A DNA stretch of 23,291 nucleotides from contig JAIFLS010000192.1 in the NCBI GenBank assembly GCA_020048935.1, positions 1 to 23,291 on the forward strand, read 5' to 3'. A program made the translations under genes and the position numbers. Under the pieces are notes generated by a model. It had not been told where the DNA came from, ran no database searches, and was given only the letters and a program-made list of their open reading frames with translations. Source of the DNA: a bacterium. GTDB lineage: Bacteria > Verrucomicrobiota > Kiritimatiellia > UBA8416. Positions 7,239 through 15,660 of the stretch are shown in pieces. The number at the start of each line of letters is the position of its first letter. The first letter of the stretch is position 1.

Positions 7239-9500
7239 ATGGATAGAATGACAAGAATGATGTGCCTCGTTGCGGCTTTGCTGGCTGTGATGATCTGCCG
7301 GCGTGCGGATGCGATCCATCTCGGGGCGGGCGATCTACCTTACGCGCAGGCCATGGGGCACCCCTTGGATCAGGCGGTGAACGAAAAGTATGATGGCAAG
7401 GCCTTTTTCATGAATCTGGGGCCGACGGGAATCCGGGCCCGGATGGATCCCGATGAACCCAAGGCGTTCAAGGTGATGTTTGTCTTCCAGGACGCCAACT
7501 CCCCGGCCAAGGGCAAGATTGCCGTCGGGGATCATATCATCGGCGCCAATGGCAATACGTTCAAGGATGAGCATGGATTCCACCGCAAGCAGGCGAATGC
7601 CGTGGGCTGGGCCGGGCCACCCTTCGAACTTGCGCTGGCTATCGAAGACAGCCAGGGAAAAGATGGCAAGCTTGATCTGATCGTCCTGCAGGGCGGCGAT
7701 AGGAGCAAGAAGACAAACGTCAGCATCCAGCTCAAGCCTGTCGGCAGGTTTTCGCCAACGTACCCCTGGGACTGCCCCAGATCGGACAAACTCCTGAAAG
7801 AACTCTGCGACTTCATGTTCGAGGAGAAGCTACAGGGCCGCCCGGACGAAATACAGGCTGTCCTCGCCCTCTGGGCCTCCGGCGACAAGCGGGCGATCCC
7901 GCTGGTGAAAAGCAAGGCCGAAGGACTCATGAAAAACTTGGCCGATCCGATGGACGGAGGCATGTCCACCTGGATGTGGGGATATAACGGTATATTCCTG
8001 GGAGAATACTACAACGCCTTCAAGGATAACGGAGTCAAGCCGGCGGTAGAGGCGCTAGTCGACTGCTATGAAACAGGCCAGGACTGGAAGTCCGGCGGTT
8101 TCTCGCACCGTCCTTTCCCGGCCATTGAAAGACGCGTGGCTGAAGGCGGCCCGAAAGGATACGGCTCAATGGCCGGCCCGGGCGGCCTTTCCATGCTTGC
8201 CCAAAGCATCTTCAAGGCTACGGGACTTCCCTACTCCCAGAAGGCCTACGAACGAACACACCAGGCATTCCTGCAAACCGCCGGAGGCAATCCGGACGGA
8301 GGTATCGCTTACGGGTTTAATGGATGGGGGAGTGTGCAAATTCACGTGGAGAAACCCGATCTTTCCAAAAGCAAGCGAGGCATCGGATTCATCTCGCCAG
8401 TCACGCTCAAGGACGCAGGGCCCTACCAAGTCGAGAAATGGACAGAACTCTCGCCCGGCAAATGGGATATGCAGATGGTATCTCCAAAAGAATTCCCCTG
8501 GCTTGAACAGGACGCGGCCAAGCTCCATTTATACGACCTGGACAAGGACCGCCGTCTTGTCGTCATGGACGGCACCCTCCCCGAACCGACTTCATCTTAT
8601 AACACAGGATCCCGTGGCGGCGGTCACAACGCCCCCGTCGGTATGGGTGCACTTGCCCATTTCATCGGGAACCAGGACAACAAGTCATGGAATTATCTTG
8701 GCAAGCATATGGCCACATGCTGCGCATACAGCCCGAAAACCCTGTGGGACGGCCACGCTTCTTCGGTCATGCACGCCTTCTTCGGAGTCCTCGGTGCCTC
8801 ACGCGCAGACGAGAAGGAGTTTCGCGCCTTTCTGGATTATTCAAAAACCTGGATCATCCTATCCGAAACACACGACGGCAAAGGACTCGTGGAGCAGCCG
8901 TTCGGCCTCGATCGAAACTCTACTTGCAGCATCAAACGGGACCGATCTGTTTATACCCATATCGCCATCCTGTTGCTTTCGCTGCCGAAGCGAACCCTGC
9001 TGATCACCGGGGCCGATTACGCCACCCCCGCGTCGCCGGCTGCCGCCAAGCCCGTATCCAGGCACAGCGCGTTTGCCCGCCCGCCGGAACCGGCCATCCG
9101 GGCGGCACGCACAGTCTCCGCAGAGAAGCAGATCATCCTGGACAATGCGTTGAAACGCACACTGATCGCCATGAGCGAAAGCGATGCCCTCAAGCCGATC
9201 CCGTTTACCATCTCGGTCGCGCCCCGGCGAGTCTGGCTGAAAAAGGCCGCTGAGGATGGCACGTTGACCTTCCAGTTGGAGGACGGCACCCAGACAGCCG
9301 ACTTCGGCTGGGACGCATTGACCGCCGCTGATCGCGGCATGCTGGCCCAACTCGTGATGAACCTGAAGCCGGAAAGCACCGATGCGAAGGCCATGGCCGC
9401 AGTCTACCTGGAATCGTTTGGCAAAGTCGAGGCCGCAGACCGTCTGTTCGATCAGGCAGGCGAGTCGTCGCGCGGCAAACTCGAGCCTCTCTTCAACTGA
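7239..9500 (+). CDS. Large exported PDZ-containing protein, DUF6288-like
   Basis: A 753-residue exported protein. A signal peptide covers residues 1-25 (hydrophobic core LVAALLAVMI, cleavage after ADA). Residues about 57-168 look like a PDZ domain: NLGPTGIRA, then VGDHIIGANGNTF, then a repeat-spanning beta pattern. The middle 170-600 is rich in helical segments with Gly/His/Trp motifs such as GYGSMAGPGG, GGHNAPVG and GHASSVMHAFFG, suggestive of an alpha/alpha-toroid fold. The C-terminal 150 residues form a separate region after a Pro/Ala linker. From memory this arrangement matches DUF6288 proteins of Lentisphaerota, Planctomycetota and Verrucomicrobiota, whose function is unknown; a family search would settle that. 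It converges on the XylR-like gene with a 12-bp gap and has no operon partner. Confidence 0.85.
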   Translation: MDRMTRMMCLVAALLAVMICRRADAIHLGAGDLPYAQAMGHPLDQAVNEKYDGKAFFMNLGPTGIRARMDPDEPKAFKVMFVFQDANSPAKGKIAVGDHIIGANGNTFKDEHGFHRKQANAVGWAGPPFELALAIEDSQGKDGKLDLIVLQGGDRSKKTNVSIQLKPVGRFSPTYPWDCPRSDKLLKELCDFMFEEKLQGRPDEIQAVLALWASGDKRAIPLVKSKAEGLMKNLADPMDGGMSTWMWGYNGIFLGEYYNAFKDNGVKPAVEALVDCYETGQDWKSGGFSHRPFPAIERRVAEGGPKGYGSMAGPGGLSMLAQSIFKATGLPYSQKAYERTHQAFLQTAGGNPDGGIAYGFNGWGSVQIHVEKPDLSKSKRGIGFISPVTLKDAGPYQVEKWTELSPGKWDMQMVSPKEFPWLEQDAAKLHLYDLDKDRRLVVMDGTLPEPTSSYNTGSRGGGHNAPVGMGALAHFIGNQDNKSWNYLGKHMATCCAYSPKTLWDGHASSVMHAFFGVLGASRADEKEFRAFLDYSKTWIILSETHDGKGLVEQPFGLDRNSTCSIKRDRSVYTHIAILLLSLPKRTLLITGADYATPASPAAAKPVSRHSAFARPPEPAIRAARTVSAEKQIILDNALKRTLIAMSESDALKPIPFTISVAPRRVWLKKAAEDGTLTFQLEDGTQTADFGWDALTAADRGMLAQLVMNLKPESTDAKAMAAVYLESFGKVEAADRLFDQAGESSRGKLEPLFN

Positions 9501-9512
9501 TCGCCGTGCTGC

Positions 9513-10718
9513 TTAAGAACTTGTGAAGCGCCGCTTGGCACGATAGGCGGATGGCGAGATGCCTTCTTCGCGGACAAACGTCTCGTAGAGGACCCGTGCG
9601 CTATTGAATCCGGACTCCTGGACCAGCATCTTGATCGGATCATCACTCTCGGCAAGCCGCCACTTCAGCCGGTCCAGCCGGCAACGGATGATTTCCTGCG
9701 TGACGCTGCGGTTGAGGATCTCGCGGAAACGCCGCTCGACCGTCCGGCGCGACGCCGAGACCGCCTGCGCCACATCCTGCACGCCGATCGAATCGCAGGA
9801 ATGATCCATGATAAAGCGCAAGGCGGCCGCCACCAGCGGTTCCTGCACCGCGACCGCATCCGTCGAGCGCCGGGCATGCAGCGTGCGGGGCTCCACCAGG
9901 ATGATCTTCCGCCCGCTCTGCTTGTACCCCTCATCGAACATCTGATCCAGCAGCGCGGCGGCCTCGTAGCCCGCCTGGCTGTAATCCATGTCGATAGCCG
10001 TCAACGACGGCGTGGTCAGCAGGCAGAGGTTGGGTTCGTTGTCGGCACAGATCAACCCGAGGTCATGCGGGATTTTCAGCCCCAGTTCCGGGGCGATATC
10101 CGCGATATAGCGACAAAGCAGATCGCTGGGGACAAACAGGCCGAGCGGTTTCGGCTGGGCCTTGAGCCATTCGCGGATGTTATGCGACCACGATCTCCAG
10201 ACTTCGGCACTGGCATCCACCACCGCAGGCGCGACAAAGGACGCGCAGGCGAAGCCGCGCGCCTCCAGATAGGCGGCATAACCGAGGGAGTCATCATTGA
10301 TCAGCGATGCATCGCACATGGTGATCTGCGACTGCCGCTTCTCATTGACAACATAACCGAAATGCCCGAACCCGCGCGAGAGCAGGTGCTGACCGGCCAT
10401 GCGCCCCCCCTTGGGGAAATCAGGGAAAACGCAGGAGATCGGCACCGTCACGCGGGAATCGCGCCACACATCCACGATCGGGATCCGCAGCCGACTGGCC
10501 TCGTCGACCAGTTCGCGGGTTGCCTGCGCGAGCAGGCCATCAAACGGCGGGGCGGATGGATCGGCATGCCGCAGATCGTCGATAGCGAAGGGTGCCAGCA
10601 CACACTCGAATCCATCGTGCGTCTGGCTGTATTTGCGTATGCCGCGGTATAACTGCTGGTCCTCGGCATGCAAATGCTGCGCGTTAACGGCAACCCCGAT
10701 GCGTCGTTTTTCCGCCAT
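9513..10718 (-). CDS. XylR-type transcriptional regulator (LacI-like sensor plus AraC DNA-binding domain)
   Basis: A 401-residue sugar-responsive regulator. Residues about 5-285 form a periplasmic-binding/LacI-type ligand domain (RIGVAVNAQHLHAEDQQLYRGI at the start; LGLFVPSDLLCRYI and GLICADNEPNLC later). Residues 292-398 are an AraC-type DNA-binding domain with two helix-turn-helix motifs at about 312-335 and 363-385. This order and length match E. coli XylR (392 residues), the xylose activator, but the ligand here may be another pentose or oligosaccharide. The ATG at 10718 has GGGAGGG (10724-10730) five bases upstream. It follows the GH31 gene on the same strand with a 72-bp gap that contains an inverted repeat. 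This suggests control of the glycosidase and perhaps of itself. Confidence 0.93.
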   Translation of the reverse strand: MAEKRRIGVAVNAQHLHAEDQQLYRGIRKYSQTHDGFECVLAPFAIDDLRHADPSAPPFDGLLAQATRELVDEASRLRIPIVDVWRDSRVTVPISCVFPDFPKGGRMAGQHLLSRGFGHFGYVVNEKRQSQITMCDASLINDDSLGYAAYLEARGFACASFVAPAVVDASAEVWRSWSHNIREWLKAQPKPLGLFVPSDLLCRYIADIAPELGLKIPHDLGLICADNEPNLCLLTTPSLTAIDMDYSQAGYEAAALLDQMFDEGYKQSGRKIILVEPRTLHARRSTDAVAVQEPLVAAALRFIMDHSCDSIGVQDVAQAVSASRRTVERRFREILNRSVTQEIIRCRLDRLKWRLAESDDPIKMLVQESGFNSARVLYETFVREEGISPSAYRAKRRFTSS

Positions 10719-10734
10719 AGAAGCCCTCCCGCAT

Positions 10735-10758
10735 CCAATTCGTGTAGAAAACGATTGG
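10735..10758. promoter_or_regulatory. Candidate operator between GH31 and the XylR-like gene
   Basis: CCAATTCGT (10735-10743) and ACGATTGG (10751-10758) form a near-perfect inverted repeat with a 7-bp centre, 17 bp upstream of the regulator start. It could be an autoregulatory operator or a weak hairpin. It lacks a T-run. Confidence 0.4.
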
Positions 10759-10790
10759 ATTGAAAGGAGGGGAGACTAATGCGGCAGGGG

Positions 10791-12782
10791 CTACCCCGCA
10801 AGCTTTAAATCACTGCCGGCACGCACGAAGACGGGAATCCTCTCCAGCGGGGCTTGCGCCTCGAAGGTCGTCCCTCCCGCATGTTCCTCGCCCGTCCAGG
10901 CATCACGCCAGGCGGTTCCGTCCGGCAGGTAGACCGGTCGCGAGCGGGTTCCGTGCGTCACGACCGGCGCGACGAGCACATCCGGACCGAACATGAACTG
11001 ATCCTCCACCGACCATGCCTGCGCATCAGCCGGGAAATCGACGAAAAGCGGCCGCATCGGCGGCAAGCCCGAGACCTCGGCCGCCTTCATCTGCGCCATG
11101 ATGTAGGGGCGTAACCGGTCGCGCAGCCGGATCTGGTCGCTCAGGATCGCGCAGGCTTCCTCGCCGTAAGACCACACCTCGTTGGACACATTCGGGTGGT
11201 TCGGATCGGCTTTACCCTCATCGGCATCGGCCTTGGGAGCGCTGTCCTTGCGCACGCCGTGCAACCGCATGATCGGGCAGAAGACGCCGTACTGGAACCA
11301 GCGGACCATCAATTCACGGAAGTCCGGACTCGAAATATCGCCGCCATGGAAACCCCCGATATCCGTTGTCCAATAGGGGATACCGCTCATGGCGATATTG
11401 AGTCCCCCAGCAACCTGGCGACGCAGCGAATCAAAGGTCGACGGGATATCCGCCGACCAGATCGCCGCCCCATAGCGCTGCGAACCGACCCAGGCTGAAC
11501 GTCCAAGCGTCATCGGGGCAGGCTCGCCTTCAGCCACCAATCCCTCGAAGAAGGCCTGGTGATGACAGCGAGGGTACAAGCCGGCCACCTCGCGTCCCGT
11601 GCCCAGGTGGAAACGAGTGTTATCCAATTCCAACGGTATCAGCTCCGGTTCCATCGTATCGAGCCAGAAGAGGCGTATACCGTATTGGACGTAACCCTTC
11701 TTGATCTGTTCCCAGAGGAATCGGCGGGCCGCCGGGTTTGTGGCGTCATAGAAGGTTTGCAGGGCGGCACCATTCTGCATCGGCGCGCCCCGCTCATTAC
11801 GAAGCAGGAGTCCATGCTGTTTCATGTACTCGTAGTTTTCGCACGAGAAATCGACAGTCGGCCAAACCGATACCATACACTCCATCCCCATTGACTTGAG
11901 TTCCGCGACCATCGCCTTAGGGTCGGGCCAGCAGCCGGGATCAAACGTCCAGTCACCCATCTTTGACCAATGGTGGAAGTCGATCACCATGACCGATACC
12001 GGGAGCTGCCGCCGATGATATTCGCGAGCAACCGCCAGCAGTTCCTTCTGCGTCTTGTAGCGCAGTTTACACTGCCAGAACCCCGCCCCCCATTCGGGGA
12101 ATTCGCTTGGTTTCCCGGTCACGTCGGCGTAGCGCTCAAGGATGGCGGCGGGGGAGTCATCAATCACCACGTAATAGTCGATCTGGTAGCCCTGATCCAT
12201 CGTCCAGCGGGTATCGTTACGCCCCAGCGCCACGCGGCCCAGGCCGGGATTATTCCAGAGGAAACCATAGCCCTTGCTGGAGACCATGAAGGGGATCGAA
12301 ACCTCGGAGTTGCGGTGCATCAGGTCCATGGTGCAGCCCTTCTGGTCCAGATAGCCGTGTTGCCGCTGCCCGAGCCCATAGAGCTTCTCGTCATCGCTGG
12401 CAACGAAGCGCTGATCGATTTTCCAGGCACCCCGCTCGGGAACAAAGGTCCTCGCCCAATGTTCGGCCGTGGTCTTGCGCTGCTCCTGCAACAGAACCTT
12501 CGAATCCGAGGTGCGCGAGAACGTCACCAGCCCCATGCGGGGAATCGTGATGCTGCAGGTCATTTCGCCATTGACCAGGGTAACCGCATTCGCATCGATC
12601 TCCAGACGAACGCCGTCTGGCGTCCGCGGATCGTCAAGCAATCCGTTCGGCAAATCCCGGAACCCGGCCTCCTGCGTTACCCGCACCCGCACGCCATTAC
12701 GCCCCCAGGGCTCGACCCAGACCTGTTCATGCTCCCGCTGCCAGATAAAACCGTTACCGACTTTACGCGTCAATGCTTCCAT
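10791..12782 (-). CDS. Glycoside hydrolase family 31, alpha-xylosidase/alpha-glucosidase candidate
   Basis: A 663-residue retaining alpha-glycosidase that would release alpha-linked xylose or glucose from the non-reducing end. An N-terminal beta-sandwich (about 1-225) precedes the (beta/alpha)8 barrel. The nucleophile motif is FWLDTMEPE with Asp375. The acid/base is Asp445 in IWSADIPSTFDSL, followed by the conserved WTTDIGGFHG at 471-480. A C-terminal beta domain closes the protein. There is no signal peptide, so it acts on imported oligosaccharides in the cytoplasm. Similarity to YicI-type alpha-xylosidases around both catalytic residues, and the XylR-like gene next door, favour alpha-xylosidase, but substrate class within GH31 cannot be fixed by eye. 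The ATG at 12782 has GGAG (12789-12792) six bases upstream. Confidence 0.95.
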   Translation of the reverse strand: MEALTRKVGNGFIWQREHEQVWVEPWGRNGVRVRVTQEAGFRDLPNGLLDDPRTPDGVRLEIDANAVTLVNGEMTCSITIPRMGLVTFSRTSDSKVLLQEQRKTTAEHWARTFVPERGAWKIDQRFVASDDEKLYGLGQRQHGYLDQKGCTMDLMHRNSEVSIPFMVSSKGYGFLWNNPGLGRVALGRNDTRWTMDQGYQIDYYVVIDDSPAAILERYADVTGKPSEFPEWGAGFWQCKLRYKTQKELLAVAREYHRRQLPVSVMVIDFHHWSKMGDWTFDPGCWPDPKAMVAELKSMGMECMVSVWPTVDFSCENYEYMKQHGLLLRNERGAPMQNGAALQTFYDATNPAARRFLWEQIKKGYVQYGIRLFWLDTMEPELIPLELDNTRFHLGTGREVAGLYPRCHHQAFFEGLVAEGEPAPMTLGRSAWVGSQRYGAAIWSADIPSTFDSLRRQVAGGLNIAMSGIPYWTTDIGGFHGGDISSPDFRELMVRWFQYGVFCPIMRLHGVRKDSAPKADADEGKADPNHPNVSNEVWSYGEEACAILSDQIRLRDRLRPYIMAQMKAAEVSGLPPMRPLFVDFPADAQAWSVEDQFMFGPDVLVAPVVTHGTRSRPVYLPDGTAWRDAWTGEEHAGGTTFEAQAPLERIPVFVRAGSDLKLAG

Positions 12783-12796
12783 ATTCTACTCCGCTT

Positions 12797-12810
12797 CTTG
12801 TTTATAACTT
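12797..12810 (-). promoter_or_regulatory. AT-rich 14-bp box upstream of GH31
   Basis: On the minus strand this reads AAGTTATAAACAAG, 14 bp before the GH31 start codon. An identical 14-mer lies at 17235-17248 upstream of the sulfatase gene. It contains TATAAA, a possible -10 element, but no good -35 is seen. Confidence 0.3.
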
Positions 12811-12830
12811 GACCGTTTTGCCGCACTTTT

Positions 12831-12960
12831 CGGAAGACGACTGCGGGCGACGATTACGATTAACGATGCTCATGCTCCGCAGGCTCGCGAGGACGCTGCG
12901 CAAGAGAATGTAAATGGCGAAGCCCTCGTAATCCGTGGTCGTCGCCGTAGTCGTCCACCG
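12831..12960. repeat. Dispersed inverted repeat A, copy 2
   Basis: The left arm 12831-12858 and right arm 12927-12960 repeat the core of the copy at 943-1023: GGCGACGATTACG on the left and CGTAGTCGTCCACCG on the right. The right arm has an insertion relative to copy 1 and the central segment is longer (68 bp). That segment includes a GC-rich partial stem around 12877-12900. It lies between the YdjY-domain gene and the GH31 gene, 48 bp before the GH31 start. No other feature is seen in the 217-bp gap apart from the 14-bp box. Confidence 0.8.
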
Positions 12961-12999
12961 CTTCCACTCCCATGAAGTTACCAATCTGTTTTTCACAAC

Positions 13000-14412
13000 T
13001 CACTGCACAAACACATAGATCGTCCCATGCGTGCCGAGCACGGGCTGAAGAAACGCCAGCAGCGCCCCGTACGTCAGCTCCGGCGGCACGAACACCAGCA
13101 GCACACCCGGCAACGGAGCCTTGCCGCCGGCCACGCGCGCCTGCGCGTCGGCATCCAACTGCTCACGCAAGGCCTTGGGCTCCGCCACGCCAAGCACCCG
13201 GCGGGTGAACGTCGGTTTCGGGTCCGTCCCCGTCCAGACCGATTCATTCAGGACCATTTCCGCCGCGACCTTGCCCGCTTCCTGCAGCCGCAGGTGAAAT
13301 TCCCATGGCTGCGACGGCCGCCCCTCCGGCTGCATCCATTCCTTCTGCGGCACGAACGCCCGGTAGTAGAGCTGCCCTTCCGGCGGCGGCTCCATGCGGA
13401 GCATCCCGAGCGTCTCCATCATGGCCAGTGAAACCGCCGGTTTCAGGATCTCGCCCATTGGCAGATCACCGGCCATGTGCAGTTTGACCTGCGGTGCGAT
13501 ATCCTGCGTGCGCATGGCCATCAGTTGCTCCAGGACCGGCACCAGGACGGGCGACTCCGCCAGCACCTTGTCCTCGGCCCCTGAAAGGCGGAAGACCACG
13601 CCGGTCGCGGCGGCGGAATAGAGCAGGGACAACTCGACCTGCGGGGTAGGTGCCGACTGTCCGGACTCGCCCGGTTCCATCAGGATCGTCAGCAGCGTTC
13701 CCCCCTCGAACGCGCATTCGGGATTGACCACCTGACGCCCGTAAAGTTCACCCTTGTTCGCCTGGCGGGGAACATCCAGAACCGCCGTCTGCTCGTTGTA
13801 GATCGAGGCCACCGACCTCGGGTCGTAGGCATCCGCCGCATAGACCTGCGCACCCTTGCCGTCCGGGGACGGGACCTTGATCGAGCCCGTGAAGACAAAT
13901 CCATCCTCCGGTAACGTCTTCTCCGTCTCGTTGTCCAGCACCAACTCCTCGATCCGGACGGGAATCCCGCCATCCACCGAGACTTTCAAATTGACGCGAT
14001 CCCCATCGGCCCAGAAACGCAAGGCAGACGGATTGAACGGGGAACCGGGTTTCAGGCCGATGAATTCAAGCGCCTTGTGGACATCGCTCGGTTTGGCATG
14101 CGACCAGAGCAAGGCCTCGTAGCCGTGGCTGCTATCCTTGTCGACGAGCAGGAACTCCAGTTCCGTTCCCGCCCCGAGCCCCGTGCATTCCGCCAGCACC
14201 TCGACCTGCCGCGTCTTGCGATTCGCCACCAGGCCGGGCAGCACCAGCACATCCGGATTGCCGGCGTGGGCGGCCTGCGCCGCCTTGTCACGCTCAAGCG
14301 ACTTCGCCTGGCCTGCCGGCCGCGGGCCATAGTGCTCGTTCTCCTCCTGCGCCCTGGCCGAAAGCACCCCCTGCATCAACAGCGTTATCAACAAAAACCG
14401 GCACATGGACAT
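13000..14412 (-). CDS. Exported YdjY-domain protein
   Basis: A 470-residue exported protein of unknown function. Residues 1-21 are a signal peptide (MSMCRFLLITLLMQG..., cleavage after ARA). Residues about 52-150 match the YdjY-type domain, with DVLVLPGLVANRKTRQVEV, then EFLLVDKDSSHGYEALLWS and KPSDVHKALEFIGLKPG. The remaining 300 residues form no domain I recognise and lack membrane segments. The ATG at 14412 is chosen because AGGTGG (14422-14427) lies nine bases upstream and it begins the signal peptide exactly. The frame stays open a further 60 codons, into the 3' end of ald, and that extension has no plausible sequence. It follows ald by 61 bp on the same strand and is probably co-transcribed. 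YdjY-domain proteins in some bacteria accompany ferredoxin-like redox proteins, but no such partner is visible here. Confidence 0.85.
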   Translation of the reverse strand: MSMCRFLLITLLMQGVLSARAQEENEHYGPRPAGQAKSLERDKAAQAAHAGNPDVLVLPGLVANRKTRQVEVLAECTGLGAGTELEFLLVDKDSSHGYEALLWSHAKPSDVHKALEFIGLKPGSPFNPSALRFWADGDRVNLKVSVDGGIPVRIEELVLDNETEKTLPEDGFVFTGSIKVPSPDGKGAQVYAADAYDPRSVASIYNEQTAVLDVPRQANKGELYGRQVVNPECAFEGGTLLTILMEPGESGQSAPTPQVELSLLYSAAATGVVFRLSGAEDKVLAESPVLVPVLEQLMAMRTQDIAPQVKLHMAGDLPMGEILKPAVSLAMMETLGMLRMEPPPEGQLYYRAFVPQKEWMQPEGRPSQPWEFHLRLQEAGKVAAEMVLNESVWTGTDPKPTFTRRVLGVAEPKALREQLDADAQARVAGGKAPLPGVLLVFVPPELTYGALLAFLQPVLGTHGTIYVFVQ

Positions 14413-14421
14413 CGAACCACG

Positions 14422-14427
14422 CCACCT
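14422..14427 (-). promoter_or_regulatory. Ribosome binding site deciding the YdjY-domain start
   Basis: AGGTGG on the minus strand lies nine bases before the ATG at 14412. The upstream in-frame ATGs at 14472 and 14466 lack one and would put 20 non-signal residues ahead of the signal peptide. Confidence 0.55.
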
Positions 14428-14473
14428 GCAAGGGTCCCCGAATACCGTCCCGTCACATTCATGCATAACCATG

Positions 14474-15583
14474 TTATAAAGTCTCCATCTCGACATACGC
14501 CATTCCCAGCGACGCGGCGACCGCGGGATGGGTAATGTTCCCCTTGTAAGTATTAACTCCCTGCCGCAAGGCCGGATCATGGCAAACCGCATTCTCGAAA
14601 CCGTGATTGGCCAGCTTCAACCCGAACGGCAGCGTCTGGTTCGTCAAGGCCATTGTCGAGGTCAACGAAACCGCACCCGGCATGTTGGTGACCATGTAGT
14701 GGACAATCCCATCAACCGTGTAGACGGGATTGTCATGCGTTGTCGGCTTGCTGGTTTCCAGGCAGCCGCCCTGATCAATGGCGACATCCACCACTACCGC
14801 CCCCGGTTTCATCAGCGCCAGGTCTGCCTGCGTCACCAGCCGTGGAGCGCTCGCTCCAGGCACCAGGACCGCCCCGATCAGCAGATCACACTCACGCAGC
14901 ACCGCCTCGATGTTTGCCCGCGAACTGAAAAGCGTCTGTAGCGAATTACCGAAAATATCATCCAGTGCCACAAGACGGGGCTGCGAAATATCCAGCACCG
15001 TCACCTCCGCCCCCATTCCGACGGCGATCTTCGCCGCGTTCGTCCCCACGACACCACCGCCGAGTATGGCCACCTTCCCGCGGCGCACCCCGGGCACACC
15101 GCCCAGCAGCACCCCCCGCCCCCCCATCGGACGCTCCAGGTACTTGGCCCCTTCCTGCACCGACAGCCGCCCCGCGATCTCGCTCATCGGTGTCAATAGC
15201 GGAAGCGAGCCATCAGCCAGCCGCACGGTCTCATAGGCAATCCCGGTAACGTGCCGCGCAAGCAATGCCTCGGCCTGTGGCTTGTCTGCGGCCAGATGCA
15301 GGTAGGTATAGAGAATCTGCCCTTCATGAAAGAGCGGATATTCCACCGGCTGGGGTTCCTTGACCTTGACGATCATTTCGGCATCGTCAAACAAACGCCG
15401 CACGTCGGTTTCAATACGGGCACCGGCCTTTTCGTAGTCCTCATCCTTGAAACCGGCCCCTTCGCCAGCCCCCGCCTGCACGGTGACCCAATGCCCATTC
15501 CTGACAAACGCCGCTACCCCGGCCGGCGTTACGCCCACCCGGTACTCGTGCCGTTTGATTTCCTTTGCCACTCCAATATTCAT
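14474..15583 (-). CDS. ald: Alanine dehydrogenase
   Basis: A 369-residue NAD-dependent enzyme that interconverts L-alanine with pyruvate and ammonia in the cytoplasm. Length matches the family (about 371). Residues known from the Mycobacterium tuberculosis enzyme fall at the same numbers: Arg15, Lys75, His96, Met133 and Asp270. The Rossmann motif GGGVVGT is at 175-181, with the ribose-binding Asp198 at the end of the second strand. The ATG at 15583 begins MNIGVAKEIK, the canonical start, and has GAGGAG (15588-15593) four bases upstream. The frame opens 19 codons earlier, but that stretch is not family-like. It lies between the sulfatase (77 bp upstream) and the YdjY gene (61 bp downstream), all on one strand. 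It could supply pyruvate and ammonia from alanine, or the reverse. Confidence 0.97.
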   Translation of the reverse strand: MNIGVAKEIKRHEYRVGVTPAGVAAFVRNGHWVTVQAGAGEGAGFKDEDYEKAGARIETDVRRLFDDAEMIVKVKEPQPVEYPLFHEGQILYTYLHLAADKPQAEALLARHVTGIAYETVRLADGSLPLLTPMSEIAGRLSVQEGAKYLERPMGGRGVLLGGVPGVRRGKVAILGGGVVGTNAAKIAVGMGAEVTVLDISQPRLVALDDIFGNSLQTLFSSRANIEAVLRECDLLIGAVLVPGASAPRLVTQADLALMKPGAVVVDVAIDQGGCLETSKPTTHDNPVYTVDGIVHYMVTNMPGAVSLTSTMALTNQTLPFGLKLANHGFENAVCHDPALRQGVNTYKGNITHPAVAASLGMAYVEMETL

Positions 15584-15660
15584 CTCACTCCTCACTATCG
15601 CGTCACCGCCGCCAGCAGACCTTGTGACAATGGCGGTCAATGTTGAGTTGGTGTCTCCCG

